Shown: piece after piece, positions 35,960 to 47,360 of the stretch
How positions within the stretch are numbered: the first letter of the stretch is position 1
Layout of the letters: each line of letters starts with the position of its first letter
Origin: Massospora cicadina
Taxonomy: Eukaryota > Entomophthoromycota > Entomophthoromycetes > Entomophthorales > Entomophthoraceae
Length of the DNA: 64,000 bases
Assembly (NCBI GenBank): GCA_022478985.1
Contig: JAKSZP010013312.1
Coordinates: forward strand, 1 to 64,000
Reading direction: 5' to 3'
The notes under the pieces: model-generated
Told to the model about the DNA's origin: nothing
The model's input: only the letters and a program-made list of their open reading frames with translations
Database searches by the model: none
Program-made: the position numbers and the translations under genes

Positions 35960-37801
35960 ATCTCCTATTGCTTGTATGCCCAAAGGAACTTCACATGTAC
36001 TCAGTTGATAGTCTGAGCACCCATGGGTTCCTTAATAGTGTAGGCATCAATCCCAGTCTTCTCAATTATCTCAAAAAGTCCAACCCATATTATGGCAAGC
36101 TTGTTCCTTCTTATGAACCCATGTTGGTCGTGGAACAGGAAAAGATCTCCTACCCCAAACTGGGGGGAGGCTGCTTCATCTACATTGGTTGGCTGCCTGA
36201 TCTCAAATCTTCTTGGCTAAACTAATGGAATATGCTTCAGTTTGGAGTTTACTCAGTGTGTCTGTTAAGGCAGACAGATATTGTTGAGGCTTGACTCCGC
36301 CAGCATCCTCCACACAGGAATAAAGCAATGCTGGCAACGCTGGATGTCTTCCATAAAGTAGTTGGAAAGGACTCTTACTGATGGATGAATGGTAGCTAAT
36401 ATTGTATGTGAAGACAGGGGTGGGTAAGAGAGTACTCCATTACAAAGGCCAATCTTTTACAAGCTTGTGGAGAATATTTACCAAGGTTCCGTTGACCTGA
36501 TCCACCATTTCATTAGATTCAGGGTGTAGGGTGTAGTCAAGGCCCCACGGATTGTCATTAGTTCGTTCAACTTAGGCAGGATATGTAACATGAAATTGGT
36601 TCCATAGTCCATGAGGATAAATTGTGGACAGCCATGTCGCTGTATGACACACTCTGGGATGAACTTAGTGGTGGTGACAGCCCCTAAATCATTGATCGCC
36701 CTTGCTTCCAACCATCTTGTCAAATGGTCAATTGCTACTATTATATACTTGGAATGGTTTGCGCCTGTTGGCAGAGGCCCTTACATCCAGAGAAACTGTA
36801 TGCCATTTAAAGCGAGGCTTAACCAGCTGGTAGGTGGTTTTTCTGTAGAAGAGTTTCTTTACTTGGAACTGGTGATAGCAAGAAACCATTTTAAATCACA
36901 TCATGGTGCATACTCTCACAATAGTAACGGGGTCACAAGATCTCCAGCATTTTCTGCAGCCCTCCATGACCTACCTCTCTATGATCATTCATAATAATTA
37001 CAGTCTAGTAGAAGGTTTCAGGAAACTCATCGTTGATTTGTCAATCCGCTTATACAGTTCCCATAGCATATAGGTATCCCGTTGCAGCCTATCCAGCACT
37101 TTGATCACCTGTGGAGGCTCATCGTGATATTTGAACACAATCATTTTCTCATACATTATGTCTTCCAAATCCGCCATAATGGTGACCATCAGTAACCGTG
37201 AGAGATAGTCCGCGTTCTGATGTTTCACCCCTGGTCAGTGTACAATCTTAAAGTTATATGATTGGAGCTTCAAGGCCCATCGTATGAGCCATCCTTTGGG
37301 TTAATGGAGATTCTTCAGCCAATTCAAGGATGCATGATCCCTTAACACTTTGAAGTTCACCCTGTGAAGGTATACCCAGAACTGTTTAAATGCATATATT
37401 TCCACTAAGCACTCTTACTTGGTCATGGTGTAATTTCGTTCAGGACCTGTTAAGCTTCAGCAACAATATGCCATGGGATGCTCCACATCGTCATCATCCT
37501 TTTGGGATATCATGTCCTCTATGGTGGAAAGGGATGCATCCAATTGTACAATAAATTTTCTTCTTGAAATTAGGGTATTGAAAAATAGGCGCACTAGCCA
37601 ATATGGTTCATAACTTTGAAAGCGTTTTGACATCATTCCATCCAGTCAAAGGTGGCATTATTCTTTAATATCTTAAAGAGCTGAGCCCCAATACAGCTGA
37701 AGGTGGGAATGAACTACCGGTAGTAACCAACCATCCCCAAAACCACCTGAATATTGCGCTTATTACCTTGCCAAGTCATCTCGTGTATAGCTTCCACCTT
37801 T
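35960..37801 (-). pseudogene. E5 integrase, RNase H and RT C-terminal remnants
   Basis: Read leftward: RT connection (about 37800-37620, with WQGNKRNIQVVLGMVGYYR), RNase H (37.6-37.2 kb), the linker frame 36998-37228, and integrase (36.95-36.0 kb). In the integrase the second catalytic Asp is kept (LMDYGTNF), but the region expected to end in HPESNGM reads TLNLMKW after a frameshift. The plus-strand frame 36611-36994 is a shadow. The tail reaches 35.96 kb, next to the LTR, so no antisense ORF is present. Confidence 0.8.
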
Positions 37802-37806
37802 AAAGC

Positions 37807-38955
37807 TGTAAAAATTTACTCTAGGTTGATTATCAGCCGTCAACCCAGTAACCTTTTTACTGCACAGGTTTGATTTCCTTGTGCACTCTGTCATGTTGTA
37901 TAAAATGTATTAATTGATAATAGTATGGAGACTATTATCCATAGTTGAGATTGAACTATTATTAGGTCCAACGCTTCAGCCAGTACTTCTGATTAAATAC
38001 TCTGTAAGTTGTACTCGTAGGGATTCATTCCCTATATTCTTGTCCACCCAATCTTCATTAAGATACCCCGGTGACAGTCTCTCTCAGCCCAACATACAGT
38101 CAGAAGCTATCCATGATTGTTTTTCCTTCATCTCTAGATCCCCACTCAGATCTTTACTCTTCTCTCTGAGAGTCTTCCAATTATTGCCTTCTGCAATAAT
38201 ATCCTTGAGATAGAATGAAACAATAGAAGCTGATAGTCTATCTATACACCAAATCAATAATATTACTATAAAGTACTAATCATCTTCAAACTAAGTTTTC
38301 TATTCTGAGTTTTCTATTATAGTAAATCCTAGGGAATTATATAGTAGGGGATTCGGCTGTCTAACCCTTAGTTGACACCTCTTCAATGAAACGGCAGCTG
38401 TTGCTGTTGAATCACCATTCCTCATTTTGGCAGCGATGGTCTTCCCCATCCTGGCTAGGATTCCATGTTGGACATCCTCAAGACCTCAAACAGAAAGAGT
38501 TGGAAAACGTTTCCCTAATGTTTTCCTCTCTATCCAAGCGAAACAACCATAATTGGCTAGTGACCTGCTTAGGTAATGGGACTTATTACCCATTATGGCA
38601 GGTCACTTCACCAACCAATCGATTCACTAGTTGCAGGCAGCATCACTCGCCTCACAACTCACTATTAATTCCCAATCAGTTGGTGATGAAACCCAACTGA
38701 TCCCAATTGGTACACCTGATAGTTAATCACTATCAGATGCCTCTATTTCGTCAGCCACTCCACCCAATGAGATCTTAGGTATTCATCCAGATTGATCCCT
38801 GATGGATATGACCAGGTGAATATCCCAAAATCCTTCAAATGTAGTTCCTCTGAAACTTGGTCCAACTGATTTCCAATTCACTTCGCCTTAGGGAATTTTC
38901 CCCTAGCGATACCAGGTAATCTAGCAGGCTGGGAATATGGGCAAAAATCCCAACG
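37807..38955 (-). repeat. E6 3' LTR
   Basis: 1,149 bp, closely matching 46209-47355. It ends (plus strand) ATCCCAACG where the partner has ATCCCAACA, so the minus-strand start is CG instead of TG. It contains an inverted repeat (CTGATAG...CTATCAG near 38718). Short plus frames (37914-38213, 38386-38700) have no recognised product. Confidence 0.95.
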
Positions 38956-38966
38956 CATCCCCCCTT
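38956..38966 (-). other. E6 polypurine tract
   Basis: Minus strand AAGGGGGGATG, directly upstream of the 3' LTR. It is the expected plus-strand primer site. Confidence 0.7.
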
Positions 38967-39496
38967 GCCTAGATTTCCAGCAAGAAAAGGACCGGGGCAT
39001 GAGAACACCACTTCAGATACCTGGTCAAATACTTCATTGGTTCAAGTGGAGTACACTCGTCAATACTCAATGCTGCTTGGGATGACCTTTGGCATATGAC
39101 GTTCTTCCTCTTCCTCCTCTCTACCATCTTCTCAGAGCGCGGTCTTTACAACCTTCTGTCGTGATGGGCTTATCAATTTACTCATGATGATATTAGTCCC
39201 AGGATCCAGTTTTTCCCTGTCAGGGTATATGACCCTCTGTCATATTCAGGATTCTTGGTCCGGCGTCCTTGATTTCCTGATTTGCTCCTCGTCCTAGATA
39301 GGAGACTCTTGCTGTCAATGTTTGTTTTTCAGCTTGATTAAGAATACTTATTTCTATTTGCCCTCATTAAAACGCTCATAACCTCCTGGCTCAAGTCATT
39401 ACTAATTTTTCCCTTAGAGAGCTTATCTCATTAATTTTGAGATTAATTTCCCAAAATTGGAACCTAATGGATTATAGAGTGCATAATGTCAACTTC

Positions 39497-39503
39497 TATA
39501 TAA
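39497..39503 (+). promoter_or_regulatory. Candidate TATA box for the E6 antisense ORF
   Basis: TATATAA 31 bp upstream of the first ATG (39534) of the antisense ORF, in the right orientation. This suggests the ORF has its own promoter, though the implied 5' untranslated region would be very short. Position and motif only; no expression evidence. Confidence 0.4.
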
Positions 39504-39533
39504 GTCCAATATCCTCTCTCTCATCCAGCTCAT

Positions 39534-40707
39534 ATGTCAAATTTTGAATCTCGCTACCAGCAGCTCCTCAATAGTCTGTCTGATCCAGACCTCTGTCTCT
39601 TCCAGCAGATGAGTCAGGATGCTCAACATAACCTCTTTTATGGTCCTTCCAGGAATCATATGCCTAGTCTGGCACAAGCGGCTAGTCCTTCCATCAAATT
39701 ACTGTAAATGGTAACTAATCCCTCCAAAACTAGGCTGGCCATCGTTTTGAACAACTCTCAGCTGACTCTTCCTCTGCAGTCAATTCCAGAGTTAAACTTT
39801 GAAACCCTCCTGGATTTGGCTCCTTTCACTTATGCTCCAAACATCATCATAGATGCTCCAGAGATTATGCCAGTTGCTCTGGATCATTCATTTCTGGCTG
39901 CGTCAGACCTGCTCCCTGAGTTCCTCTTCTGACTTGGTCAATTTTATGAACCCGCTGTTCTGGTTTCTGAGCTCTCAATCGGTAACAGCATAACTTTGAG
40001 CTCCCCTACACTGAACTCCAGGCCTAAGTCACTGAGGCTTTGACATTAGCGCTGAATCCCTCTGATCTTGACAATCTTATAGATCGGGATACTGCCGCTT
40101 ATGCTCTTTGCTTTGCTGGCCAAGTTCTTTGAAGTTGGTCTATGAAGCTTCCAGCCTCGCCTGGTTTCCACCAATCAATCAGCTTTAGCTTCCATGAAGC
40201 CCATAGTCACCTCTTGCAGGATACAATCCTCTCTCTGCACAACTACCTCTTCTCCAGAGCTTCCCATTGGTATCTTCTGCTGATGGCGTTAATAGGGGGC
40301 ATGATTCAGCAACCCCTATCAAGTATTCCTTCTTTGTTGCCAGCCCACATGTCCAGTGTCCTTGATGAAGCCCATTGGCAGGCGCTCAAGATAAATCTTC
40401 TGGCTCCAGTGCCATATTAGGATTACTCAGGGTTATTCACCAATTGCCACTTTCTTTATTGCTGCTTTCCTCCCCGCTCCAGGGTTTTGTGATTGGCATC
40501 TTCCAACATCTCAGTTTCCCTTCCCCTATTCGCTTTTTCTCAGGGCTCAGCGTCCACTCAATGAACGTGGTTTTGTGTAGGTCTCGCCCTTGCAAGCATC
40601 CAATTGCATATTGATTTTGACAGGCTGTTTATTCCTACCACGATCCATCCTCCCTCCCCCAAGAGGCGACATAGGCAGAATCATCCCCATACTGAGGATG
40701 ATCAATA
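39534..40707 (+). pseudogene. E6 antisense ORF, unknown function
   Basis: Plus-strand coding sequence lying opposite to the element, between integrase (ends about 40993) and 3' LTR. The ATG at 39534 opens MSNFESRYQQLLNSLSDPDL. The frame runs to 39930 with one TAA near 39705, then shifts through 40142-40420, 40375-40614 and 40590-40704. About 390 residues in all, with no signal peptide. Motifs HWYLLLMALIGG (near 40265), EAHWQALK (near 40370) and a basic KRRHRQNHPH end match the E1 antisense ORF in the same order. I recognise no family. Not a shadow of a sense gene: no pol domain lies opposite. Confidence 0.65.
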
Positions 40708-40827
40708 AAAATAAAAATTCTAAAAATATATTGGCTTTTTTATCTATGCGGTTTTATTTTCTTTTTCCAATATCTTTATCAATTTTTTATTTTTATTCTT
40801 TTTTTGTTATGGGTCTTGACCTTGTTT

Positions 40828-40943
40828 TGGTTCAGAGGTCCATCTTTTCCCAAAAACTGGGTCCTGGGTACTTAAACCTACCAGTTTTCCATGGTTCAGA
40901 GGTCCTTTTTTGGACTTAACCATCTAGATTGGTTCAGAGGTCC
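40828..40943. repeat. Three spaced copies of a 14-bp motif
   Basis: TGGTTCAGAGGTCC occurs at 40828-40841, 40892-40905 and 40930-40943, each followed by a T-rich stretch. It lies between the ends of the antisense ORF and the integrase, where the two convergent transcription units would terminate. Function unknown. Confidence 0.85.
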
Positions 40944-40989
40944 TTTTTCAGACTTGATCTAATCTTTAGGACATGACCAAATTAATGGT

Positions 40990-42000
40990 TTATCAATCCT
41001 TCAGGAACTCTTTTTTTTCATCAATCCAACGCTTTAGATACTTAGCGTGGATTTGATTTACAACTCTTCCATCCAAGAGATTCTTGATGGAGTAAGCATT
41101 GGTCGCCATCTTGGCGATTACTTCAAACGGACCTGACCATAATGCATTTAATTTGTTTGTTTGTCCAAAACCATGCATATTGCAATAGGCGACTCTTTCC
41201 ACTATTTGATATTCTTCTAAGGCCAATCAGTTTTTGTCATTCGTTAATTTCGCTCATATCCTTTTCTTCAAGGTTATATCAAATACTTGCAATTGCATAT
41301 CAATCAAGATACTCGTCAGTCAATTCAAGTATTGCTTGGTACTTAACCCTGGCGTAGGTTCCACCACCAAATATAAAATTGTCGGCAACGCGGCCTTTCT
41401 TCCATATAATAATTCAAATGGCATCTTTCCCGTCGCCATATGATGACTAATGTTGTAGGCAAACATCACCAAACTCAGGTATGTTCCCCACGTGGGAGTT
41501 CTCCCTGCGACTAGCTTCCTCAGCGTCATGGCCAGCGTCTCATTGACCCATTCTACCAGTCCGTTTGTCTCCAGCTGGTATGGTACTGACATGACTCCTC
41601 AGATCCCCATTATTTTTTTTAACCTTGGGATCACATGAGATGTGAAGTTGGTCTTATTGTCGCTCAGCAGAACTTGTGGACATTCATGCCAGTATACTAC
41701 TTGATCCATGATGAATCTCGCAGTACTGGTAGCGTCTACTCTGGTTAGGGCCTTCATTTCGACTCATCTCATCAGATGGTTGATGGCAACTATGATGTAC
41801 TTGACTCCCCCTGTGCTCATCACCAGCGGTCCCATCACATCAATGGACACCATGTGCCAGGCGAATCCATGGCGGACCAGTCAGTATCCAGTTGTATTCT
41901 TGTGTGGTTTGTGCAGCTGGCACTCCACACAACAAGCCAGATGATCCATGACATCATAGTTGATTGATTTTAGTAATAATACTGGCGAATATGGTCAGTT
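40990..42000 (-). pseudogene. E6 integrase
   Basis: Integrase joins the cDNA to the target. The N-terminal zinc finger is near 41.95-41.91 kb (CQLHKPHKN follows its cysteines). The core lies at about 41.9-41.55 kb. The frame 41320-41592 carries the end of the core (SVPYQLETNGLVEWVNETL, with the third acidic residue) and the region after it. The frame 40993-41226 is a GPY/F-type tail (LWSGPFEVIAKM...HAKYLKRW). No chromodomain follows. Several stops and one or more frame changes break it. Confidence 0.85.
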
Positions 42001-42199
42001 GTTATCCTCAGGCCTCCATGCCCAACAACCTTGTGAGCTGCTTGTACTATTGCTGCTCTTTCTGATAGATTTGGGAATAATAGCCACTTCCCATTGATCG
42101 TCTTGAATAATTGTCCATCCATAGTCTTGGTGTTTTCCATCACTTTTTGAAGTGCACCTTGGATTTCTCAGGGCTCATCCCCGATTCTTCCTTTGACCA

Positions 42200-42940
42200 T
42201 TCTCTGGAATAGCTCATCCGCCTGCAGGTATACCAACTGGACCATTGGCAACCGTGATGAGCCATCCACGTTCTGGTGATAAGCCCCTGCTCAGTGGACT
42301 ATCTCATAATTGTAATCCTGAAGCTTAAGTGCCCATTGGGCCAGTTGTCCTTCCAGTTCTCTTAGATTGTGTAGCCAACGCAGCAAAGAGTGGTCCATCA
42401 CCACCTTAAAGTGCATTCCGTGGACATACACCTGAAACTGCTTACATGCATAAATGACCGCAAGGCAATTACGCTCAGTCACGGTGTAGATCCTCTCAGC
42501 AGCTGAGAGTGTCTGGCTCACATATGCCACCAGATGCTCATTCCCAAGTTTGTATACTTAGCTCAGTATGGCGCCAATTGCCATCAATGAAGCATTGGTT
42601 TGAATGATAAACTCCTGATCAAAATTTGGATATTTCAGAATTGGCAAATCTATCAAATACTGGCGTAACTCATCAAAGGAGTCCTGGGCCTCTTCATTCC
42701 ATACAAATCCTTTTTTGAATCCTTTATTAAATGAAATAAAGGCTCAGCTATTCGGGAAAAGTCCCAAATAAATCTTCTATAGTATCCAACCATCCTAAGG
42801 AATATTTGGATGTCTCGGACACCTTTCATTACAGCCATACGATCTATAGCTGCTATCTTCTGGGTTTGTGGCTGCAATTCACTTGAGTTGATTATGAATC
42901 CAGGTATTCCAAATCTTTCTTGAAGAAGTGGCACTTTCTT
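42200..42940 (-). pseudogene. E6 RT connection and RNase H
   Basis: Frame 42653-42934 is the RT C-terminal region (VRDIQIFLRMVGYYRRF), directly continuing the RT frame after a shift near 42900. Frame 42291-42530 is the RNase H region with the ERNCLAVIYACKQF block and the VVMDHSLLRWL block. RNase H removes the RNA strand during cDNA synthesis. Confidence 0.85.
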
Positions 42941-43353
42941 GGCTTGGTCTTCAAGTAAGCCGCGGACAGTCTCTTAAAAATTTCTTCCAAGTGGTGAAGG
43001 TGATCAGTAAACGTCCTACTGAACACATTGATATCATCCAGATATACCAGGATGCACGACAACTTTAGGTCGCTTAATATCAAGTCCATGGCCCTCTGAA
43101 ACGTTGCAGGCGCATTGCAGAGAGCCTGGGGCATCCTCGTCAGCTGGTATAACCCCTGCGTGGTGATAATCGCGCATTTTTCTTGGTCTTCTTCTGGCAA
43201 GTTGATCTGCCAATATCCTGAGATTAGATCCATCATGTAGAAATACTTCGCTTCTCCTAAATGATCCAGCGCATCATCAATCCTCAGTAGGGGATACAAA
43301 TCCTTCTTCATAATTTTGTTCAGCCTCCGGTAGTCAATTACCACCCAGTTCAA
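42892..43353 (-). CDS. E6 reverse transcriptase core
   Basis: A 153-codon uninterrupted segment of the RT domain that copies element RNA into DNA. It has NWVVIDYRRLN, the SGYWQI motif, MPQALCNAPATFQRAMD and an intact catalytic YLDD (43033-43044). It is a fragment of a longer Gag-Pol: breaks on both sides mean it is probably not translated in context. Of the gypsy RTs in the window only this one and E7's keep YLDD. Confidence 0.85.
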   Translation of the reverse strand: MNWVVIDYRRLNKIMKKDLYPLLRIDDALDHLGEAKYFYMMDLISGYWQINLPEEDQEKCAIITTQGLYQLTRMPQALCNAPATFQRAMDLILSDLKLSCILVYLDDINVFSRTFTDHLHHLEEIFKRLSAAYLKTKPRKCHFFKKDLEYLDS

Positions 43354-43645
43354 TCAATCCTTCTTCACGATCAGAATCAGACTCGCCCAGGGACTTGATG
43401 ATGGAACTAGAAGCCCATGCTTCACTAGTTTGCTGATCTCATCCTCCACTACCACTTCAGTGGCTTTTGATCTTTGGATAGGTCTCATCCTTATTGATAG
43501 ATTTTCCCCAGTGTTGACCTTGTGGATTACGTCTCATGTGCATCCCAAATTGTGGTCATCCTGAGTGAACAATTCCCAATATTTCCTGAATAATTAGAGC
43601 ACCTCTTCCTGCTGGCCTTCCAGCAGATCAGCGAGCTGCTTCTGA

Positions 43646-44588
43646 TCAACCAATAGGTTGATGCTTTTGGCTACCCCAGCCAGTAATCACATTTCGTTGA
43701 AAGACCCAAAATCGTGGAATCATCCCAATTTGGCCATCAGGATCAAATGAATAAATGCGATGATCTGATTCTTCTTGATCTTCATCAGTTTTCCGCTCAA
43801 ATTCTCTAGGAGAACTTGTATTTCTCCATGGCCTGGCATTATTATCCCAGGAGCCACCCAAGGCTCCACTCTGGACTTCTTCCAGGGGCTTCTGACCTCC
43901 CCATACAACAGCTCCAGAATCTCCAAAGTTAACCCAGTGTCGACTATTATTTGTGATCTGGCCAGTATGGTCCTCTCTTTCTTGATCCTTAATAAAATTC
44001 CCCAGTTTTCTAGGAGTTCTGCCAGCATCTTGCGTCACTTCCTGCCAACTAATTGTATTGAATCAGTACAATGCCATCATTGTATATCAGATTAATGAAG
44101 TTGTTTCTCCGATTCAATGGAGCTTCACCATCCTTCTGGTATACCAATGGTAAATTCTGACCCAGGATGATCAACGTTTTATCCTCAAAGTTACATTTAA
44201 CTCCATACTTCCATAGAAACTCCATTCCAATCAAGATATTATAGTTTTGGTTTTCCAAAACTATTGCTGGCGCAGATACCACCAACGACCTGAATTGTAG
44301 TGGCAGCGCACTATACGCTCCACAGGAAACGGTGGTGTTCAGCCCAGCTGTTCCATATTCTCTCTTGTGTTCCAAGTCCGGCGAGATCTTCATCCTCTTC
44401 ACCATCTTGGTTGACACAATATTGATGGGCGCTCCACTGTTGACAATCACCCTCACCCTCACTTGATTCACTAGAATATCTATATACATACACTTGGAGT
44501 ATTGTAATATAGTATTTACTGAGTGAATGGCGGCGTTATTAGCCGAATCTAGGGTGTAAATAATATGCACTGATAATTCAGGAAACAA
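43646..44588 (-). pseudogene. E6 protease and protease-RT linker
   Basis: Frame 44049-44588 is a retropepsin: active site near 44441, then APINIVSTKMVKRM, YGTAGLNTTVSCGAYSALPL, NILIG and ILGQN blocks. The catalytic Asp is Asn (NSGA rather than DSGA), a single G-to-A change that should abolish activity. Frames 43720-44028 and 43646-44038 overlap. The first carries the linker that in other copies reads GEIQVLLENL. Confidence 0.88.
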
Positions 44589-44599
44589 TTCCTTTATTG

Positions 44600-46163
44600 C
44601 ACCGAGGGGGATAGACAGATTGGCCTATCTAAACGGACATCTGATAACTAATCAGGATTCTTGGCAGTTTGAATCTTCTCCACCAGTTGTTGGGCGTATG
44701 GCCAGGCAACTTCCTGAATTATCTTAGGGTCGATTTTCTTTGCCCCAGCTCTGGTCATGGCATTTACATCCATATTGACCACTTGGTATAGCTGATCCTG
44801 CTCGTTGTCTCTGAACAGATCGCTAATGTCTATTTCTTCATTCATGATATCAGGAGGAACAGGTTTCTACGCTGCTCTAGACTGTTCCTTGTCTAGGCAG
44901 TGGGCCCTTTTCCTGAATCCTTGGCAGCTGCTGTCTCCTTGGCCTGGACCACGTTAATCTGATCCTTTGGCTTTTTGCAGTGCATGGCAAAATGTCCTTT
45001 CCTGCCATACTGATAGCAGACCTTCTCTTTCTTGCTTAATTGTCTGAATTTTTTAGGTTTATTTCCCAGCACAGTTCAGTTGGTAGCCTCCTTTGCTCCT
45101 TCATTTCCCTTTGTGGGATTTGGATTTCGTCCCAGATTTGACTTGAAGCTTCTATTTGGGGCATCAAACGTCGCTCCCAAAATCTTCAGGTTGTCTACCA
45201 TTTGCGAGGTAGTTATCTTTCACGAACATGGAAGACATCATTCAATGCAAATTGCGATAGGACTGAAGGGCCGCTTGCAAAGAGATTCTAGCATCAAAGT
45301 CATCTAATACTTTTGCTCCGTCCAGGATCTGCGACTCCTGGTAAAATTGATCCTCAAAGCTAGCAAGAGACTCATCTTTTATGGATTTGAATTCCCAAAA
45401 ATTCTTGCTTGCATTTTGACATGCGGGTTGGACTCCCAAACTCCTTCATTATGGCCGCCTTTGCCTCGGCATATGACTAGCTGTCCCCCTCCAGGTGAGG
45501 TAACACTAGGCTTTGACAGTCAGTGTCCAGGCAGTCCATGACCGTCAACGCCTTTTGATGATTCCTGTAGCCATTCATAGTCATGTCAAAAAGTCAGAAA
45601 AATTCTGGGGCGTTATCCTGATGGAATGTTGGCAATTTCAGTGTTGCTCTAAAATCCTCCAAGTCATTTCAGGCTGATTCTCTCAGTTTGACTACTCAGC
45701 TAACTTGTGGAGTGACTTTGGGCGTCATCTCTGAAATGGCATTAAAGGCAGGTGGCATATTTCTTGGGGTATTTGACTTCCCAAGTATCATGTGAGGACT
45801 TCTCTCTTCAGCATTGCTATCCATATTGGGCTCACAAGTACATCTGTGAGCTTTCAGTTCCTCCACTTCTTTGATCAATTTCTTGATATCTGCACCGAAC
45901 TTTCTTAAACAAACGTGATCCACTTCTCACTCTGTTTTCAGGAATAGGACCTCTTGAACAAAGTCCCCTTCTTTTTTCTTCAACGAGTTTACTTTGCTAA
46001 GTAACTCATTCCCGAAGTTGGCTACATTCTCTACTCCTTCCTCCACCTTGGCAACTCATTCTTCCAAGGCCATGAACTCCCAATGGTCCGCTGAGTTTAA
46101 GGCATTCTGATTCACAGTGGCAATCTTGGTCCACAGCTTGCATATTTCTTCTTTATATGACAT
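44600..46163 (-). pseudogene. E6 gag
   Basis: The likely start is ATG at 46163 (MSYKEEICKLW), with a coiled-coil N-terminus ending in the frame 45696-45923. A capsid-like part follows at 45242-45439 (FWEFKSIKDESLASFEDQF). The CCHC knuckle at 44977-45018 reads CYQYGRKGHFAMHC: its second Cys is Tyr by a G-to-A change. A C-terminal acidic piece is 44648-44845. Scattered stops, mostly from CAG, CGA or TGG codons, break the frame. Confidence 0.8.
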
Positions 46164-46189
46164 TATAATAGATTCTTTACTCAACTACC

Positions 46190-46206
46190 CCTGTAGTGAG
46201 CACCAA
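46190..46206 (-). other. E6 primer binding site
   Basis: Minus strand TTGGTGCTCACTACAGG, matching the E2 primer site, two bases from the 5' LTR edge (46209). Confidence 0.8.
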
Positions 46207-46208
46207 CT

Positions 46209-47355
46209 TGTAAAAATTTACTCATAAGTTGATTATTGGCCGTCAACCTAGTATCCTTTTTACTGCACAGGTTCGATTTCCTTGTGCACTTTGTCTCATT
46301 GTATAGAATGTATTAATCAATAATAGTATGGAGACTATTATCCGTAGTTGAGATTGAACTATTATGAGGCCTAAAGCTTTAGCCAGTACTTCTGATTAGA
46401 TACTCTGTAAGTTGTATTCGTAGGGATTCATTCCCTATATTCTTGTCCACCCAATCTTCATTAAGATACCGGGTGACAGTCTCTCTCAGACCAACATACA
46501 GTCAGCAGCTATCCATGATTGTGGTTCCTTCATCTCTAGATCCCCACTCAAATCTTTACTCTTCTCTCTGAGAGTCTTCTAATTATTGCCTTCTGCAATA
46601 ATTCCTTGAGATGAAATGACACAATAGAAGCTGATAGTCTAACTATACACCAAATCAATAATACTACTGTATTGTACTAGTTATCTTCAAACTAAGTTTT
46701 CTATTCTGAGTTTTTTATTATATTAAATCCTAGGGAATTATATAGTAGGGGATTCGGCTGTCTAACCCTTAATTGACACCTCTTCAATGAAACGGCAGCT
46801 GTTGCTGTTGAATCACCCTCCTCATTTTGGCAGCGATGGTCTTCCCCATCCTGGCTAGGATTCCATGTTGGACATCCTCAAGACCTCAAATGGAAAGAGT
46901 TGGAAAACGTGTTCCTAACATTTTCCTCTTAACCCAAGTGAACCAACCATAATTGGCTAGCAACCTGCTTAGGTAATGGGACTTATTACCCATTATGGCA
47001 GGTCACTTCACCAACCAATCAATTCACTAGTTGCAGGCAGCATCACTCACCTAACAACTCACTATTAATTCCCAATCAGTCAGTGATGAAACCTGACCAA
47101 TCCCAATTGGTACACCTGATAGTTAATCACTATCAGATGCCCCTATTTCATCAGCCACTCCGCCCAATGAGATCTTAGGTATTCATCCAGATCAATCCCT
47201 GAAGGATACAACCAGTTGAACATCTCAAAATCCCCCAAGCATAGTTCCTCCAAAACCTGAGCCAACTGGATTTCTGATTCACTTCGCCTTAGGGAATTTT
47301 CCCCTAGCGATACCAGGTAATCTAGCAGGCTGGGAATATGGGTAAAATCCCAACA
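46209..47355 (-). repeat. E6 5' LTR
   Basis: 1,147 bp, pairing with 37807-38955. Differences are mostly transitions and are denser near the primer-site end. Frames within it have no recognised product. Confidence 0.95.
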
Positions 47356-47360
47356 ACAGC

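Larger units (their letters stand above)
37807..47355 (-). mobile_element. E6: long-LTR gypsy element inside E5
   Basis: 9,549 bp, minus strand, with LTRs of about 1,148 bp and flanks AAAGC (37802-37806) and ACAGC (47356-47360), one base apart. It is the best-preserved gypsy element here: gag, protease, RT (YLDD intact), RNase H and integrase can be followed with few breaks. A plus-strand (antisense) ORF lies between integrase and 3' LTR. It interrupts E5's RT. Confidence 0.95.

Noticed and set aside
37914..38700. Plus-strand frames inside the E6 LTR as genes
   Set aside because: They have no recognised domain and are not kept intact in the second LTR copy.
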